In this document: positions 35,921 through 44,863 of the stretch, piece after piece
Layout of the letters: the number at the start of each line of letters is the position of its first letter
How positions within the stretch are numbered: the stretch's first letter is position 1
Source of the DNA: Taklimakanibacter lacteus
GTDB lineage: Bacteria > Pseudomonadota > Alphaproteobacteria > Rhizobiales > Aestuariivirgaceae
NCBI GenBank assembly: GCA_003576695.1
Contig: QOZQ01000005.1
Coordinates: 310,001-374,000 of the forward strand
Direction of reading: 5' to 3'
Length of the DNA stretch: 64,000 nucleotides
Made by a program: the position numbers and the translations under genes
The notes under the pieces: generated by a model
The model's input: the letters and a program-made list of their open reading frames with translations, nothing else
The model's database searches: none
Told to the model about the DNA's origin: nothing

Positions 35921-37081
35921 ATGACCCTCGACCAGACCGTTCTCCAGATTGGCGACCACGCCTTCAGCCTCGGCCAGCTTCTGCTCGCCGGCGCCGGCCT
36001 GGCTTTTCTCCTCATCATCGTCACGGCGGTGCTGGCCTGGCGCGGCCAGAAGCACCGGCGGGAAGAAAGCCTCGAGACGATGCGGCGCGCCGGCGAGCTC
36101 GAATTCCGGCTTGCCGAGATGGCGGGCCAGCTGCGCCACTTCGCCGACCAGACGCAGAGCGGCCAGCAGCATCTCACGCGGGCCCTCGATGAAAGGCTCG
36201 ACCAGGTGAGCCACCGGCTGGGCCGTGGCCTCAACGAGCAGGCGGAGCGCACCCATCAGTCGCTCAAGCATCTCTATGAGCGCCTCGCCGTCATCGACAC
36301 GGCGCAGGCCAATCTCACCCAGCTCTCCTCCGAGATGGTCTCGCTCAAGGACATCCTCGCCAACAAGCAGGCGCGCGGGGCTTACGGCCAGGCCAGGATG
36401 GAGGCGATCATCCGCGACGGGCTGCATGCCAATGCCTTCACCTTCCAGGCGACCTTGTCGAACGGCTCGCGCCCGGACTGCCTGATCAAATTGCCGGATT
36501 CGGAACTGCGCCTGGTGCTCGACGCGAAATTCCCGCTCGAGGCCTTCAATGCGCTCAAGGTCGCGACCGGCGAGGCACCGATCCGCGCCGCCGAGACGCG
36601 GCTGCGCAAGGACGTCATCCATCATGTGAAGGACATCGCCGAGAAATACCTGATCGCCGGCGAGACGCATGAGACGGCGATCATGTTCGTGCCGTCGGAA
36701 TCGATCTATGCCGATCTCTACGAGAAGTTCGAAGACGTCATCCAGAAGGCGCATCGCGAGCGCGTGATCATCGCCTCGCCGAATATCCTGATGCTGCTGA
36801 TCCAGACCATGCAGGCGATCTTCAAGGACGCGCGCATGCGCGAGCAGGCGGGCGTGATCAAGATCGAGGTGGCGCGGCTGCTCGAGGATGTCGGCCGTCT
36901 CAAGGACCGGGTGCTCGACCTGCAGCGCCATTTCGGCCAGGCCAGCGGCGATCTCGAGAAGCTCGGCCTGTCTGCCGACAAGATCACCAAGCGGGGCTTG
37001 CGCATCGAGCAGCTCGATGTCGAGGAGCCGGCGAAGGTCGCGAGCGATGAGGCGCAGCTCAGGCTGGTGCAAGGGCGCTAA
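35921..37081 (+). CDS. rmuC: RmuC-family DNA recombination protein
   Basis: 386-residue RmuC, a predicted nuclease-fold protein that limits recombination at inverted repeats. The N-terminal membrane helix (LGQLLLAGAGLAFLLIIVTA) precedes a coiled coil (about 50-150). The RmuC core follows: ANKQARGAYGQARMEAIIRD, then PDCLIKLPDSELRLVLDAKF with its D-x-K nuclease-like motif, and FVPSESIYADLYEKF. Length and order match the family. Confidence 0.93.
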   Translation: MTLDQTVLQIGDHAFSLGQLLLAGAGLAFLLIIVTAVLAWRGQKHRREESLETMRRAGELEFRLAEMAGQLRHFADQTQSGQQHLTRALDERLDQVSHRLGRGLNEQAERTHQSLKHLYERLAVIDTAQANLTQLSSEMVSLKDILANKQARGAYGQARMEAIIRDGLHANAFTFQATLSNGSRPDCLIKLPDSELRLVLDAKFPLEAFNALKVATGEAPIRAAETRLRKDVIHHVKDIAEKYLIAGETHETAIMFVPSESIYADLYEKFEDVIQKAHRERVIIASPNILMLLIQTMQAIFKDARMREQAGVIKIEVARLLEDVGRLKDRVLDLQRHFGQASGDLEKLGLSADKITKRGLRIEQLDVEEPAKVASDEAQLRLVQGR

Positions 37082-37114
37082 CGGCCAAATCCAGAGCTTC
37101 TCTCGTTACCTCAA

Positions 37115-37630
37115 CTAATAGGCTTGCCCGTCGCCGAAGAGGTTTCGGTTGACGGTCAGCAAATGGTTCTTCATGGCCTGGGCCGCGCCGTCGCCATTGC
37201 GGGAAAATAGCGCTTGAATGATCAACTCATGTTCGTCGCAATATTGCCGGCGTCGCGGCTCCGAGTAGCTACGGCGCTTGATTTCGATCCATGACGATTG
37301 ATTGCGCACGACGCGAAGTATGTCATTGAGACAAAGAAGCAGCTCATTTCTCGTCGCGGCAAAAATACGGGTGTGGAACTCGGCATCGAGCCTCTCGAAG
37401 CCCATAGGATCGGTTTCCGCGGAAGCCAGGCCATGTGCTTCGCGGATGGCGGCAAGATCAGCTCCCGTCGCGTTCAGTGCCGCGGCAGTCGCAGCATAGG
37501 GCTCCACCATCAGCCGCGCGGCCATCACATCCACCGGACCCGTGCCTGAAATTCTCTGGAGCAATGCAAGCATTTCTCCGGTCTCTTGAAGCTTCACGTC
37601 GATCCGTATGCTGCTCGCCCGTGTGCTCAC
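37115..37630 (-). CDS. FCD-domain-only protein (GntR effector domain without DNA-binding domain)
   Basis: 171 residues made only of an FCD ligand-binding domain: GTGPVDVMAARLMVEPYAAT, the metal-site pattern in ERLDAEFHTRIFAATRNELL, and later histidines in CDEHELIIQALF and AMKNHLLTVNRNLFG. The winged helix expected before it is absent. GTG 37630 has an ideal AGGAGG five bases upstream, which overlaps the TAG of the preceding full-length GntR/FCD gene. The two are therefore translationally coupled, and the protein is clearly paralogous to that gene's C-terminal half. Retained metal-ligand residues suggest a working ligand domain: a co-sensor or heterodimer partner. A decayed duplicate is the alternative. 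Confidence 0.75.
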   Translation of the reverse strand: MSTRASSIRIDVKLQETGEMLALLQRISGTGPVDVMAARLMVEPYAATAAALNATGADLAAIREAHGLASAETDPMGFERLDAEFHTRIFAATRNELLLCLNDILRVVRNQSSWIEIKRRSYSEPRRRQYCDEHELIIQALFSRNGDGAAQAMKNHLLTVNRNLFGDGQAY

Positions 37631-37639
37631 TCGCGCCTC

Positions 37640-38311
37640 CTATTCACCAAAATAATTCCGGCGTCGCGTCGCCAGATGGCTGCGCATGGCCTCATGCGCA
37701 TCGGTTGCGTTCCGGCTGCGCAAGGCTTTCATAATCTGGATATGCTGTTCGCAATAATGCTGCCGGCGATCCTCGGTGAAAGCGCGCTGCCTGATCGCCA
37801 TCATAGGTGCTCGATAGCGAACGACCACCAGCAGGCTGTAGAAGTCGATCAGGAACTCGTTGTGGGTCGCGGCGTAGATGCGGGCATGAAATTCATTGTC
37901 CCAATGTTCGAAAGTCTCAAGATCGGGCGAGCCGTTGGCTGTCCGGTCAGCTTCGTCGATGAAATCGAGGTCGCGTGAATTGGCGTGGATCGCCGCCGAG
38001 GCCGCAACCTGAGGCTCTATGATCAGCCGCAAATTCAGGATGTCGAGCGGACTGGCGCCTGAAACCTTTTCCAGCACCCGGCGCAATTCATCGCTGGCCT
38101 GCTGCTTGACGATGGTGCCGCGCCCCACTTCGCGGCTGATCAGATCCTCACTTTCGAGCACCTGCAAAGCATTGCGAATTGTATTGCGGGCCACTCCGAA
38201 CTCCGTGGCGAGTTGGCGTTCATTAGGGAGCGTTGCCTCGGCCGGCCACATGCCCTCCGCGATACGCGCCTTCATGACACGGGCGATGTCAGCCGCTTTG
38301 TGACTTGGCAT
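37640..38311 (-). CDS. GntR/FCD-family transcriptional regulator
   Basis: 223 residues. Winged helix (about 5-70: KAADIARVMKARIAEGMWPA, then ATEFGVARNTIRNALQVLES) and C-terminal FCD domain with metal-site residues (EHWDNEFHARIYAATHNEFL; CEQHIQIMKALRS; MRSHLATRRRNYFGE). It lies divergent from the large operon starting at 38479, with paired ACCAAT/ATTGGT half-sites in front of both. It is the likely repressor of that operon and of itself, responding to a carboxylated substrate or intermediate. Followed without a gap by the FCD-only gene. Confidence 0.88.
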   Translation of the reverse strand: MPSHKAADIARVMKARIAEGMWPAEATLPNERQLATEFGVARNTIRNALQVLESEDLISREVGRGTIVKQQASDELRRVLEKVSGASPLDILNLRLIIEPQVAASAAIHANSRDLDFIDEADRTANGSPDLETFEHWDNEFHARIYAATHNEFLIDFYSLLVVVRYRAPMMAIRQRAFTEDRRQHYCEQHIQIMKALRSRNATDAHEAMRSHLATRRRNYFGE

Positions 38312-38327
38312 GGTACATCCTAACTAG

Positions 38328-38357
38328 ACCAATGAGTAAACCATTAGCATGATTGGT
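38328..38357. promoter_or_regulatory. ACCAAT/ATTGGT inverted half-sites, repressor side
   Basis: ACCAAT at 38328-38333 and its complement ATTGGT at 38352-38357, starting 17 bases before the GntR start codon. The same half-sites recur at 38444-38461, so this divergent region carries four copies. Probable autoregulatory operator. Confidence 0.55.
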
Positions 38358-38430
38358 TCAAATAAATCCAGATCGAGCCAGCAGTTTCCGAGCTTTTCCA
38401 CTTGCCACGGTCTTTCTCGTCATGCGATCC

Positions 38431-38461
38431 TTGATCAAAATGAACCAATGATAAAATTGGT
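38431..38461 (+). promoter_or_regulatory. Candidate operon promoter overlapped by ACCAAT-N6-ATTGGT operator
   Basis: TTGATC (38431-38436), a 15-base spacer and TAAAAT (38452-38457) form a plausible promoter. A perfect inverted repeat, ACCAAT (38444-38449) and ATTGGT (38456-38461), covers its -10 region, where a bound GntR dimer would block polymerase. The operon start codon is 18 bases further on. Confidence 0.5.
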
Positions 38462-38478
38462 ATAGTAAGGGAGAAGAT

Positions 38479-39351
38479 GTGCGGATAGCAACTTTCCACA
38501 TTGGGGGCGAACGCCGCGTGGGTTGTGTTGACGAGAAGCGTCAATCCATCGCTCCTTTCGATCTCTCGATGGACGAAGCGAAAGAGGGCCTCCTGGCCCT
38601 GATCAGCCGCCACGAGATGCCGCGCACCCTCAACCCAATCCCTTTGCGTGAAATCACTCTCGAAGCGCCGATCCCGCGTCCAAGGCGGAATATCTTCTGT
38701 GTCGGCAAGAACTACCATGCGCATGCCAAGGAATTCGCCGCGAGTGGATTCGACTCGAGCGCGGCGCAAGGTGCGGTCCCGCAGCACCCGATCATCTTCT
38801 CCAAAGTGCCCGAATGCGTCGTCGCCCATCGGGCACCAGTCTATTTCAGCAAGAATGTATCGTCGGCCATCGACTATGAAGCGGAGCTGGCCGTCATCAT
38901 CGGCAAAGGCGGGCGCGGCATTTCCAAAGAACAAGCGCTGGAGCATGTCTGGGGCTACACCATCCTCAATGACGTGACGGCGCGGGATCTGCAAGGCAAG
39001 CACAGCCAATGGCTGATCGGCAAATCGCAGGACACTTTCGGCCCCATGGGACCGTGGGCGGTGACGCGCGATGAAATCGATCTGGCCGACACGCATGTGC
39101 GCTGCTGGATCAATGACGAGTTGCGCCAGAACGCAAATACGGCGGCGCTCATCTTCGATGTCCCTACCCTCATTGCGACCATCTCCGAAGGCATCACGCT
39201 GATGCCGGGCGACATCATCGCCACCGGAACGCCGGAAGGGGTCGGCATCGGCTACAAGCCGCCGAAATATCTTGTCGCCGGCGATATCATGAAGGTCGAG
39301 ATCGCCGGCATCGGTGTTCTGGAGAACCAGCTGCAGGAGAAGGCCGCTTGA
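38479..39351 (+). CDS. Fumarylacetoacetate hydrolase family protein
   Basis: 290-residue FAH-fold metal enzyme, first gene of the eleven-gene operon. It starts at GTG 38479; the nearby ATG 38477 is out of frame. The substrate/metal core is clear: RRNIFCVGKNYHAHAKEFAA, metal ligands in DYEAELAVIIG, YTILNDVTARDLQ, and the end motif PGDIIATGTPEGVG. FAH-family enzymes hydrolyse, decarboxylate or isomerise beta-diketo and hydroxy-keto acids late in ring-cleavage pathways. Its terminal TGA overlaps the TTG start of the next gene. Confidence 0.88.
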   Translation: MRIATFHIGGERRVGCVDEKRQSIAPFDLSMDEAKEGLLALISRHEMPRTLNPIPLREITLEAPIPRPRRNIFCVGKNYHAHAKEFAASGFDSSAAQGAVPQHPIIFSKVPECVVAHRAPVYFSKNVSSAIDYEAELAVIIGKGGRGISKEQALEHVWGYTILNDVTARDLQGKHSQWLIGKSQDTFGPMGPWAVTRDEIDLADTHVRCWINDELRQNANTAALIFDVPTLIATISEGITLMPGDIIATGTPEGVGIGYKPPKYLVAGDIMKVEIAGIGVLENQLQEKAA

Positions 39352-40127
39352 CCACGGTTGCCACCCTGCACCTGAAAGCGGAAGTCGACGGCGAAGGCAT
39401 TCCCGTCACTTTCGTCCATGGCCTGGGCGGCACGTCCAACAGCTTCCAGACGGTGCTGCATAGCCTGAACGGCCATCGCTGCATCAGGGTGGATCTGCCG
39501 GGCTCCGGGCGCTCGCGCCTGCCGCATGAGACGCTCGATATCGCCTATATGGCGCGCGCGGTTGTCGATGCGGCCCAGAGCCTGGGGGCGTTTCCGGGAT
39601 TTCTCGTCGGCCATTCGATGGGAACCATCGTGTGCCAGCATATCGCCGCCATGAACCCTGTGGCTCTCACCGGCATGGTGCTGTTTGCGCCCATCCTGGA
39701 ACCAGGCGATGCTGCCCGCCAGCGCATTCGCGATCGGGCGCAAAAGGCGCGCAGCGAGGGAATGAGCGGCGTGGCTGATGCCGTTGTTGCCGCGGGACTC
39801 TCGTCCAGCACGAGGTCGAACGCGCCGGTCGCGGCGGCTTTCGTGCGTGAAAGCCACATGCGCCAGGACGCGGAAGCCTTTGCGCAATCCTGTGAAGCCC
39901 TGGCCTCCGCCACGGCGGCCGATCTGCGCATGATCCGTTGTCCCACGCTGCTGGTCACGGGTGATGAGGATGGTGTGGCGCCGCCGGCATCGGTCCATGC
40001 CATGGCCGAGAAAATGAAGCACGCCAAGGTCAAGGTCCTCGACCGCTGCGGCCATTGGACCATGATCGAAAAGCCGAATGAATGCGCAAGCCTGCTGGCT
40101 GATTTTTTGAGGGCCACGCGACACTGA
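39348..40127 (+). CDS. Alpha/beta-hydrolase
   Basis: 259 residues from TTG 39348, which overlaps the FAH-gene stop as TTGA and has AGGAGA upstream. Oxyanion motif HGLGGTSNSF, nucleophile elbow GHSMGT (Ser), acid in GDEDGV, and histidine in CGHWTMIEKP complete the triad. It is similar in layout to 3-oxoadipate enol-lactonases and carbon-carbon bond hydrolases of ring-cleavage pathways. Position between FAH- and amidohydrolase-type enzymes suggests it opens an ester, lactone or C-C bond of the same substrate. The exact reaction is unknown. Confidence 0.85.
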   Translation: MTTVATLHLKAEVDGEGIPVTFVHGLGGTSNSFQTVLHSLNGHRCIRVDLPGSGRSRLPHETLDIAYMARAVVDAAQSLGAFPGFLVGHSMGTIVCQHIAAMNPVALTGMVLFAPILEPGDAARQRIRDRAQKARSEGMSGVADAVVAAGLSSSTRSNAPVAAAFVRESHMRQDAEAFAQSCEALASATAADLRMIRCPTLLVTGDEDGVAPPASVHAMAEKMKHAKVKVLDRCGHWTMIEKPNECASLLADFLRATRH

Positions 40128-40185
40128 CAATCCGTATTACCCGGTAAAAAACAAAAAACGCCGGCTGAAACTGGGAGGACTGAAG

Positions 40186-41511
40186 ATGGCAGATACCGGC
40201 AATGGCTGGGACAATGGTTCAGGCAATGTCCTGTTCACCAATGTGCGCATTCTCGACGGCACCGGTGAATACCCTTATTCGGGCGAGCTCCTGGTCCAGG
40301 GCAATCGCGTCAAGAGCATCACCAAGGGCAGCTCGCGCTTCTCGTCCTCCAGCTCGATGGCGGGCGGCCAGACGGTCATCGATGGCATGGGTGCCACGCT
40401 CATGCCCGGCATGATCGATGCTCACCTGCATCTGTCATGGAACAACGCGCCGGGCATCGATCCCATCCAGATGATGGAAGTCGAGGAACACATGCTGGTC
40501 ACCATGGAGATGGCCAAGCTCGTGATCGACGCGGGATTTACCTCAGGGCGCGGCGCTGCCGCGGCGAAACCGCGGCTTGATGTCGTGGCCAAGAAATTCA
40601 TCAACCAGGGCCGCTTCCCGGGTCCCCGTTATCTGGCCGCCGGGCCTGAAATCACCACGGTTGGCGGCCTCGGTGATGCGGCGCCGTCGCATATTCCGCA
40701 TGAGGGTCTCAATCTCGGCCTGGTGGTGTCAGGGCCCGAAGAGATCCGACGCACGGTGCGCACGCTGATCAAATATGGCGTCGACTCCATCAAGCTCAAT
40801 CTCTCCGGCGAGGCGATCACCGGCATGGGCGCCGAAGAGACGCCGATGTCGGAAGAAGAGGTGGCCATGGCCGCCAAGGAAGCCAAGTGCCGCGGCAAGA
40901 TTCTGTCCGCCCATGCGCGTTCCTCCGGCTCGGTCAAGCAGTGCGTTCGCCATGGCATCCAGAATATCTTCCACGCCTCGTTTGCCGATGAAGAAGCGCT
41001 CGACATGCTGGAGGCCGCGAAGGACAAGCATATCGTGGCGCCGGGCATTGCGTGGCTGATCAACACCGCGCGGCATGCCGAGCCCTGGGGAATCAAGCCG
41101 GGCTCGCCGCTATCGCTCGAATATGAGCGCGAGCTCGAAATGTGCATCGACACGATGAAGAAGATGCATCGCCGCGGCATTCGCATCTGCATCGGCGGCG
41201 ATTACGGCTTCGCGTGGACGCCGCAGGGCACCAATGCCAAGGATATCCAGACCTTCGTCGAAATGCTCGGCTTCTCTCCCATGGAAGCGATCCAGGCGGC
41301 GACGAAATATGGCGGCCACATCATGAACATGGAGCACGAGCTCGGCATGCTCAAGCAGGGCTATCTTGCCGACATGCTGCTGGTCGATGGCGACCCGATC
41401 GCCGATGTCCGCATCCTGCAGGACAAGAACCGCATCCTGGCCATCATGAAGGATGGCAAATTCCACCGGGCGCCCAAGATGAATGCGCAGACAAGAAGAC
41501 TAACCGCATGA
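40186..41511 (+). CDS. Metal-dependent amidohydrolase
   Basis: 441-residue amidohydrolase-superfamily enzyme (imidazolonepropionase/prolidase-like branch). Metal ligands: HxH in MPGMIDAHLHLSW, a likely carboxylated Lys in SIKLNLSGEA, His in AHARSSGSV and IFHASF, and the catalytic Asp in GGDYGFAW. An N-terminal beta-sandwich half (FTNVRILDGTGEYPYSGELL) and a C-terminal return (GYLADMLLVDGDPIADV) frame the barrel. GGGAGG precedes ATG 40186. It would hydrolyse an amide or cyclic amide bond in the imported compound. Its stop overlaps the LivH-type start (ATGA). Confidence 0.87.
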   Translation: MADTGNGWDNGSGNVLFTNVRILDGTGEYPYSGELLVQGNRVKSITKGSSRFSSSSSMAGGQTVIDGMGATLMPGMIDAHLHLSWNNAPGIDPIQMMEVEEHMLVTMEMAKLVIDAGFTSGRGAAAAKPRLDVVAKKFINQGRFPGPRYLAAGPEITTVGGLGDAAPSHIPHEGLNLGLVVSGPEEIRRTVRTLIKYGVDSIKLNLSGEAITGMGAEETPMSEEEVAMAAKEAKCRGKILSAHARSSGSVKQCVRHGIQNIFHASFADEEALDMLEAAKDKHIVAPGIAWLINTARHAEPWGIKPGSPLSLEYERELEMCIDTMKKMHRRGIRICIGGDYGFAWTPQGTNAKDIQTFVEMLGFSPMEAIQAATKYGGHIMNMEHELGMLKQGYLADMLLVDGDPIADVRILQDKNRILAIMKDGKFHRAPKMNAQTRRLTA

Positions 41512-42542
41512 ACGCCAGCCAGGCAGGCACGCAGCAAGGCGTAACGGCCCGACAGGCCTGGGCCCTCATCGGTCTCCTGGCTGCCGCTGCGTTGGTCTGG
41601 CTGTTCCTCGCGGTCTGGCCGGAAGGCCTGGTGAGCTGGATGGGACCGAAGAAAACCTTCGTCAACGCCATATTCAATGGCGTGACCGTCGCCGGACTAT
41701 ATTTCCTGGTCGCCAGCGGCTTCACACTCGTCTTCGGTCTGATGCGCAATGTGAACCTGGCGCATGGTTCCCTGTACCTGCTTGGGGCCTATATCGGTTA
41801 CTCGGCCGCCAACTGGACGGGATATTGGCTCATCGGCATTGCCGCCGGCATGCTGTCGATGGCGATCGTCGGCGTCCTCTTACAATATTTCGTGTTCCGC
41901 AAGCTGGAAGGCGACGATCTGCGCCAGACATTGGTGACCATCGGCATTTCCATCGTCGCCGCCGATCTCATGCTGGCGGTCTGGGGCGGCAACACCTATC
42001 AGTTCTCCGTGCCCGAATGGCTGGACGGCGCAATCTCGACGCCGATCATCACCGCCATCAAGTCCAATGGCGATGCCGTCTATATGAAGTATCCCTTCTA
42101 CCGGCTGATGGTCTTTGTCGCCGCCGTCGTGATCGGCATCGGGCTGTGGCTGATCCTCAACCGCACCCGCGTGGGCATGATGATCCAGGCGGGTGTCGAT
42201 GACAGGAACATGCTCGCGGCATCGGGCGTCAATGTTCAGCTCGTTTTCGCCGTCGTCTTCGCCATCGGCGCCGGTCTGGCGGGATTTGCCGGTGTCGTCG
42301 GTGGATCGGTCCTGTCCGTGGCACCAGGAGAAGATGTGCGCTATCTCCTTGCCTCGCTCGTGGTCGTCATCGTCGGCGGCATGGGGTCGGTTACGGGTGC
42401 GGCCGTCGGCGCCTTGCTGGTGGGGCTCGCCGAGCAAATCGGGCTCGTCTATTTCCCGACCTATGGCGTGGTCCTGACCTTCATCATCATGGTGATCGTG
42501 CTCGCCATTCGACCTCAAGGCCTTATGGGAGCGGCACGGTGA
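41508..42542 (+). CDS. livH: Branched-chain-amino-acid-type ABC permease, LivH
   Basis: 344-residue inner-membrane permease with about eight helices. The start is ATG 41508, overlapping the amidohydrolase stop by four bases. LivH hallmarks: NGVTVAGLYFLVASGFTLVF, GLMRNVNLAHGSLYLLGAYI, the EAA-like loop RVGMMIQAGVDDRNMLAASG, and VVVIVGGMGSVTGAAVGALL. It forms the channel with LivM. This transporter family carries amino acids, amides, urea or aromatic acids, so the substrate must be judged from the enzymes beside it. Confidence 0.92.
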   Translation: MNASQAGTQQGVTARQAWALIGLLAAAALVWLFLAVWPEGLVSWMGPKKTFVNAIFNGVTVAGLYFLVASGFTLVFGLMRNVNLAHGSLYLLGAYIGYSAANWTGYWLIGIAAGMLSMAIVGVLLQYFVFRKLEGDDLRQTLVTIGISIVAADLMLAVWGGNTYQFSVPEWLDGAISTPIITAIKSNGDAVYMKYPFYRLMVFVAAVVIGIGLWLILNRTRVGMMIQAGVDDRNMLAASGVNVQLVFAVVFAIGAGLAGFAGVVGGSVLSVAPGEDVRYLLASLVVVIVGGMGSVTGAAVGALLVGLAEQIGLVYFPTYGVVLTFIIMVIVLAIRPQGLMGAAR

Positions 42543-43579
42543 GCATAACCGACATCGCCACTGGCCCCAGTGCCGTCGACAGGTTTTTCCAGCAACTGGG
42601 TGCGGCGCCGGTCATCCTCGCGGTCGCGCTGATCATCTATCCCCTCATCGTCCCCGGCTTCTTCACCTTCCAGATCGGTGGTCAGATCCTCATCCTCGGT
42701 ATGATCGGCCTTTCACTCATGGTGCTGGCGGGCTATGGCGGCATGGTGAGCCTGGCCCAGCTGACCGTCGCCGGCATCGCCGGCTATGGTCTCGCCATTT
42801 TCGGAATAAACAGCGTCGGCATCATGGGCTTCGGCTGGCCCTGGTGGATAGCGGCCCCGATGGCGATTGCGCTGGCGGCGACAGCGGCGGCGCTGATCGG
42901 CCTGATCTCGGTGCGCACATCGGGCATCTACACCATCATGATCACGCTGGCGATCGCGACGGCCTTCTATTATTTCGTGAACCAGAATTATACGCTGTTC
43001 AACGGCTTTTCCGGCTACCGGGGCATCCAGCCGCCGACGCTGTTCGGATTGTACTGGCGCGATCCGCTGCCCTTCTATTATCTGTGCCTCGCCTCAGCCG
43101 CCCTCGCCTATGGCTTGGTGCTGTATGGCGCCAGATCATCCTTCGGATTGGCTTTGCAGGCGACGCGCGACAATCCCCGGCGCATGCGCGCCATTGGCTA
43201 CAATGTCACGGCGATCAAGGTGTTTGCCTATTTCCTGGCGGGGCTCATCGCCGGAACGGCGGGCGTGCTTTATGTCTGGTTCAACGGGCGCATCTCGCCC
43301 GGCACCATCAGCGTCGCCGAGTCGATCGGCATATTGGTGATCGCCGTCATCGGCGGTCTGCGTCACCCGATCGGCCCGTTCCTGGGTGCCGCTGTCTATG
43401 TTCTGATGAAGACCTTTGCCATCGACCTGATCGGCGCGGAGCGCTTCAATACGCTCATCGGCTTGGTGTTCCTGGCGATCGTTTTCATCTCACCGGACGG
43501 GATTTTGGGACTGTGGCAGAGGCTCAAGCCTCACCTCGCTCCAACATCCCTGCGTCCTCATCATGAGGGCCGCGACTAG
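42539..43579 (+). CDS. livM: Branched-chain-amino-acid-type ABC permease, LivM
   Basis: 346-residue partner permease, starting at GTG 42539 that overlaps the livH stop (GTGA). Family segments include MVLAGYGGMVSLAQLTVAGI, the cytoplasmic loop FGLALQATRDNPRRMRAIGY, and VIGGLRHPIGPFLGAAVYVL. About ten helices. Follows livH and precedes the binding-protein gene by 30 bases. Confidence 0.92.
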   Translation: MSITDIATGPSAVDRFFQQLGAAPVILAVALIIYPLIVPGFFTFQIGGQILILGMIGLSLMVLAGYGGMVSLAQLTVAGIAGYGLAIFGINSVGIMGFGWPWWIAAPMAIALAATAAALIGLISVRTSGIYTIMITLAIATAFYYFVNQNYTLFNGFSGYRGIQPPTLFGLYWRDPLPFYYLCLASAALAYGLVLYGARSSFGLALQATRDNPRRMRAIGYNVTAIKVFAYFLAGLIAGTAGVLYVWFNGRISPGTISVAESIGILVIAVIGGLRHPIGPFLGAAVYVLMKTFAIDLIGAERFNTLIGLVFLAIVFISPDGILGLWQRLKPHLAPTSLRPHHEGRD

Positions 43580-43609
43580 AATGCCAAAATCAACCCTGGG
43601 AGGAAGTCT

Positions 43610-44857
43610 ATGAAACTGCATCGACGAGCGCTTCTGGCACTCACACTCGCGACAAGCTTGATCGCTCCTTCAGTCGCCATGGCCGACGGCACCATCAAGA
43701 TCGGCACACTCGCCACGCTGGAAGGTCCTTTCACCGTTCTTGGTCAGGACAGCATGCGTGGCGTCGAGCTGGCCCTGAAGGAACACAACATGATGGCCGG
43801 CGGCATGAAGCTTGAAATCATTCAAGGGTCTTCGGACGCTTCGCCCGACAGCGCCGTCAAGGCGGCACGCAAACTCGTCGAACAGGATGGCGTGCAGATC
43901 CTCATCGGCCCGCTGTCGGGGGATGAGGGCCTCGCCGTCAAGGATTATGCCAAGACGCAGCCCAACGTGACCTTCGTCAACGGCACGTCGGCTGCCCAGG
44001 ACACCACGTTGCGCGACCCGGCGCCCAACTTCTTCCGCTTCTCCACCGATGGCGCGCAGTGGATGGCCGGACTGGGCGAATATGCCTTCACCACCAAGGG
44101 CTACAAGAAAGCAGCTGTCGTGGCGGAGGACTACTCCTTCCCCTATACGCAGGTGTTCGGCTTCATGGCCGGCTTCTGCAAGGCGGGCGGCAAGGTCCCG
44201 TCGAAATCCTGGGTGCCGATCGGCAACAAGGACTTTTCATCGGTCATCGCCAGCATTCCCGATGACGTGGATGCCGTCTATGTCGCCCTCGGCGGCGCCG
44301 ACGCCGTCAACTTCCTGACGCAATACCAGCAGGCCGGCGGTTCGGCGCCCCTGATCGGCGGGTCGATCACCGTCGACCAGACGGTCTTGGGTTCGGAAGG
44401 CAAGACGAAGGATGTCGTGATCGGCACGCCCTCCGCCGGACCGATCTCGGACACGGATGACTCGCCCGCCTGGAAGAAATTCGTGGCCGACTACAAGGCG
44501 GCTTTCGCCGACGGCTTCCCGTCGCCGTCGCTTTTCGCCCATGGCTATTATGTCAACACCACGGCTGTCCTGCTTGCCCTCGACCAGGTCAAAGGCGATG
44601 TGTCGGGCGATCAGGCCAAGTTCCGCGAGGCGCTGGCGAAACTCTCCTTCGACACGCCGACCGGCAAGGTCAGCCTCGACAAGAACCGCAACGCCATCGC
44701 CGACATTTATCTGACGGAGGTGACGAAGCTCGACGACGGCAAGCTCTACAACAAGGTCGTCAAGGTGGTGCCGCAGGTCAATCAGACGCTGGGCATGGAT
44801 GAAGCCGAGTTCCTGAAACTTGGCGTCGTCGGCCGCGACAACCCTGCCTGCCCGTAA
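43610..44857 (+). CDS. Periplasmic binding protein of Liv-type ABC importer
   Basis: 415-residue type I periplasmic binding protein with Sec signal (RRALLALTLATSLIAPSVAM, cleavage at AMA-DG). The mature start TIKIGTLATLEGPFTVLGQD is typical of Leu/Ile/Val-binding-protein relatives, followed by the inter-domain segments QILIGPLSGDEGLAVKDYAK and VAEDYSFPYTQVFGFMAGF. GGGAGG precedes the ATG. It captures the substrate that LivHMGF imports. Relatives bind amides, urea, aromatic carboxylates and amino acids; the ligand is unknown. Confidence 0.9.
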   Translation: MKLHRRALLALTLATSLIAPSVAMADGTIKIGTLATLEGPFTVLGQDSMRGVELALKEHNMMAGGMKLEIIQGSSDASPDSAVKAARKLVEQDGVQILIGPLSGDEGLAVKDYAKTQPNVTFVNGTSAAQDTTLRDPAPNFFRFSTDGAQWMAGLGEYAFTTKGYKKAAVVAEDYSFPYTQVFGFMAGFCKAGGKVPSKSWVPIGNKDFSSVIASIPDDVDAVYVALGGADAVNFLTQYQQAGGSAPLIGGSITVDQTVLGSEGKTKDVVIGTPSAGPISDTDDSPAWKKFVADYKAAFADGFPSPSLFAHGYYVNTTAVLLALDQVKGDVSGDQAKFREALAKLSFDTPTGKVSLDKNRNAIADIYLTEVTKLDDGKLYNKVVKVVPQVNQTLGMDEAEFLKLGVVGRDNPACP

Positions 44858-44863
44858 AAGCCC

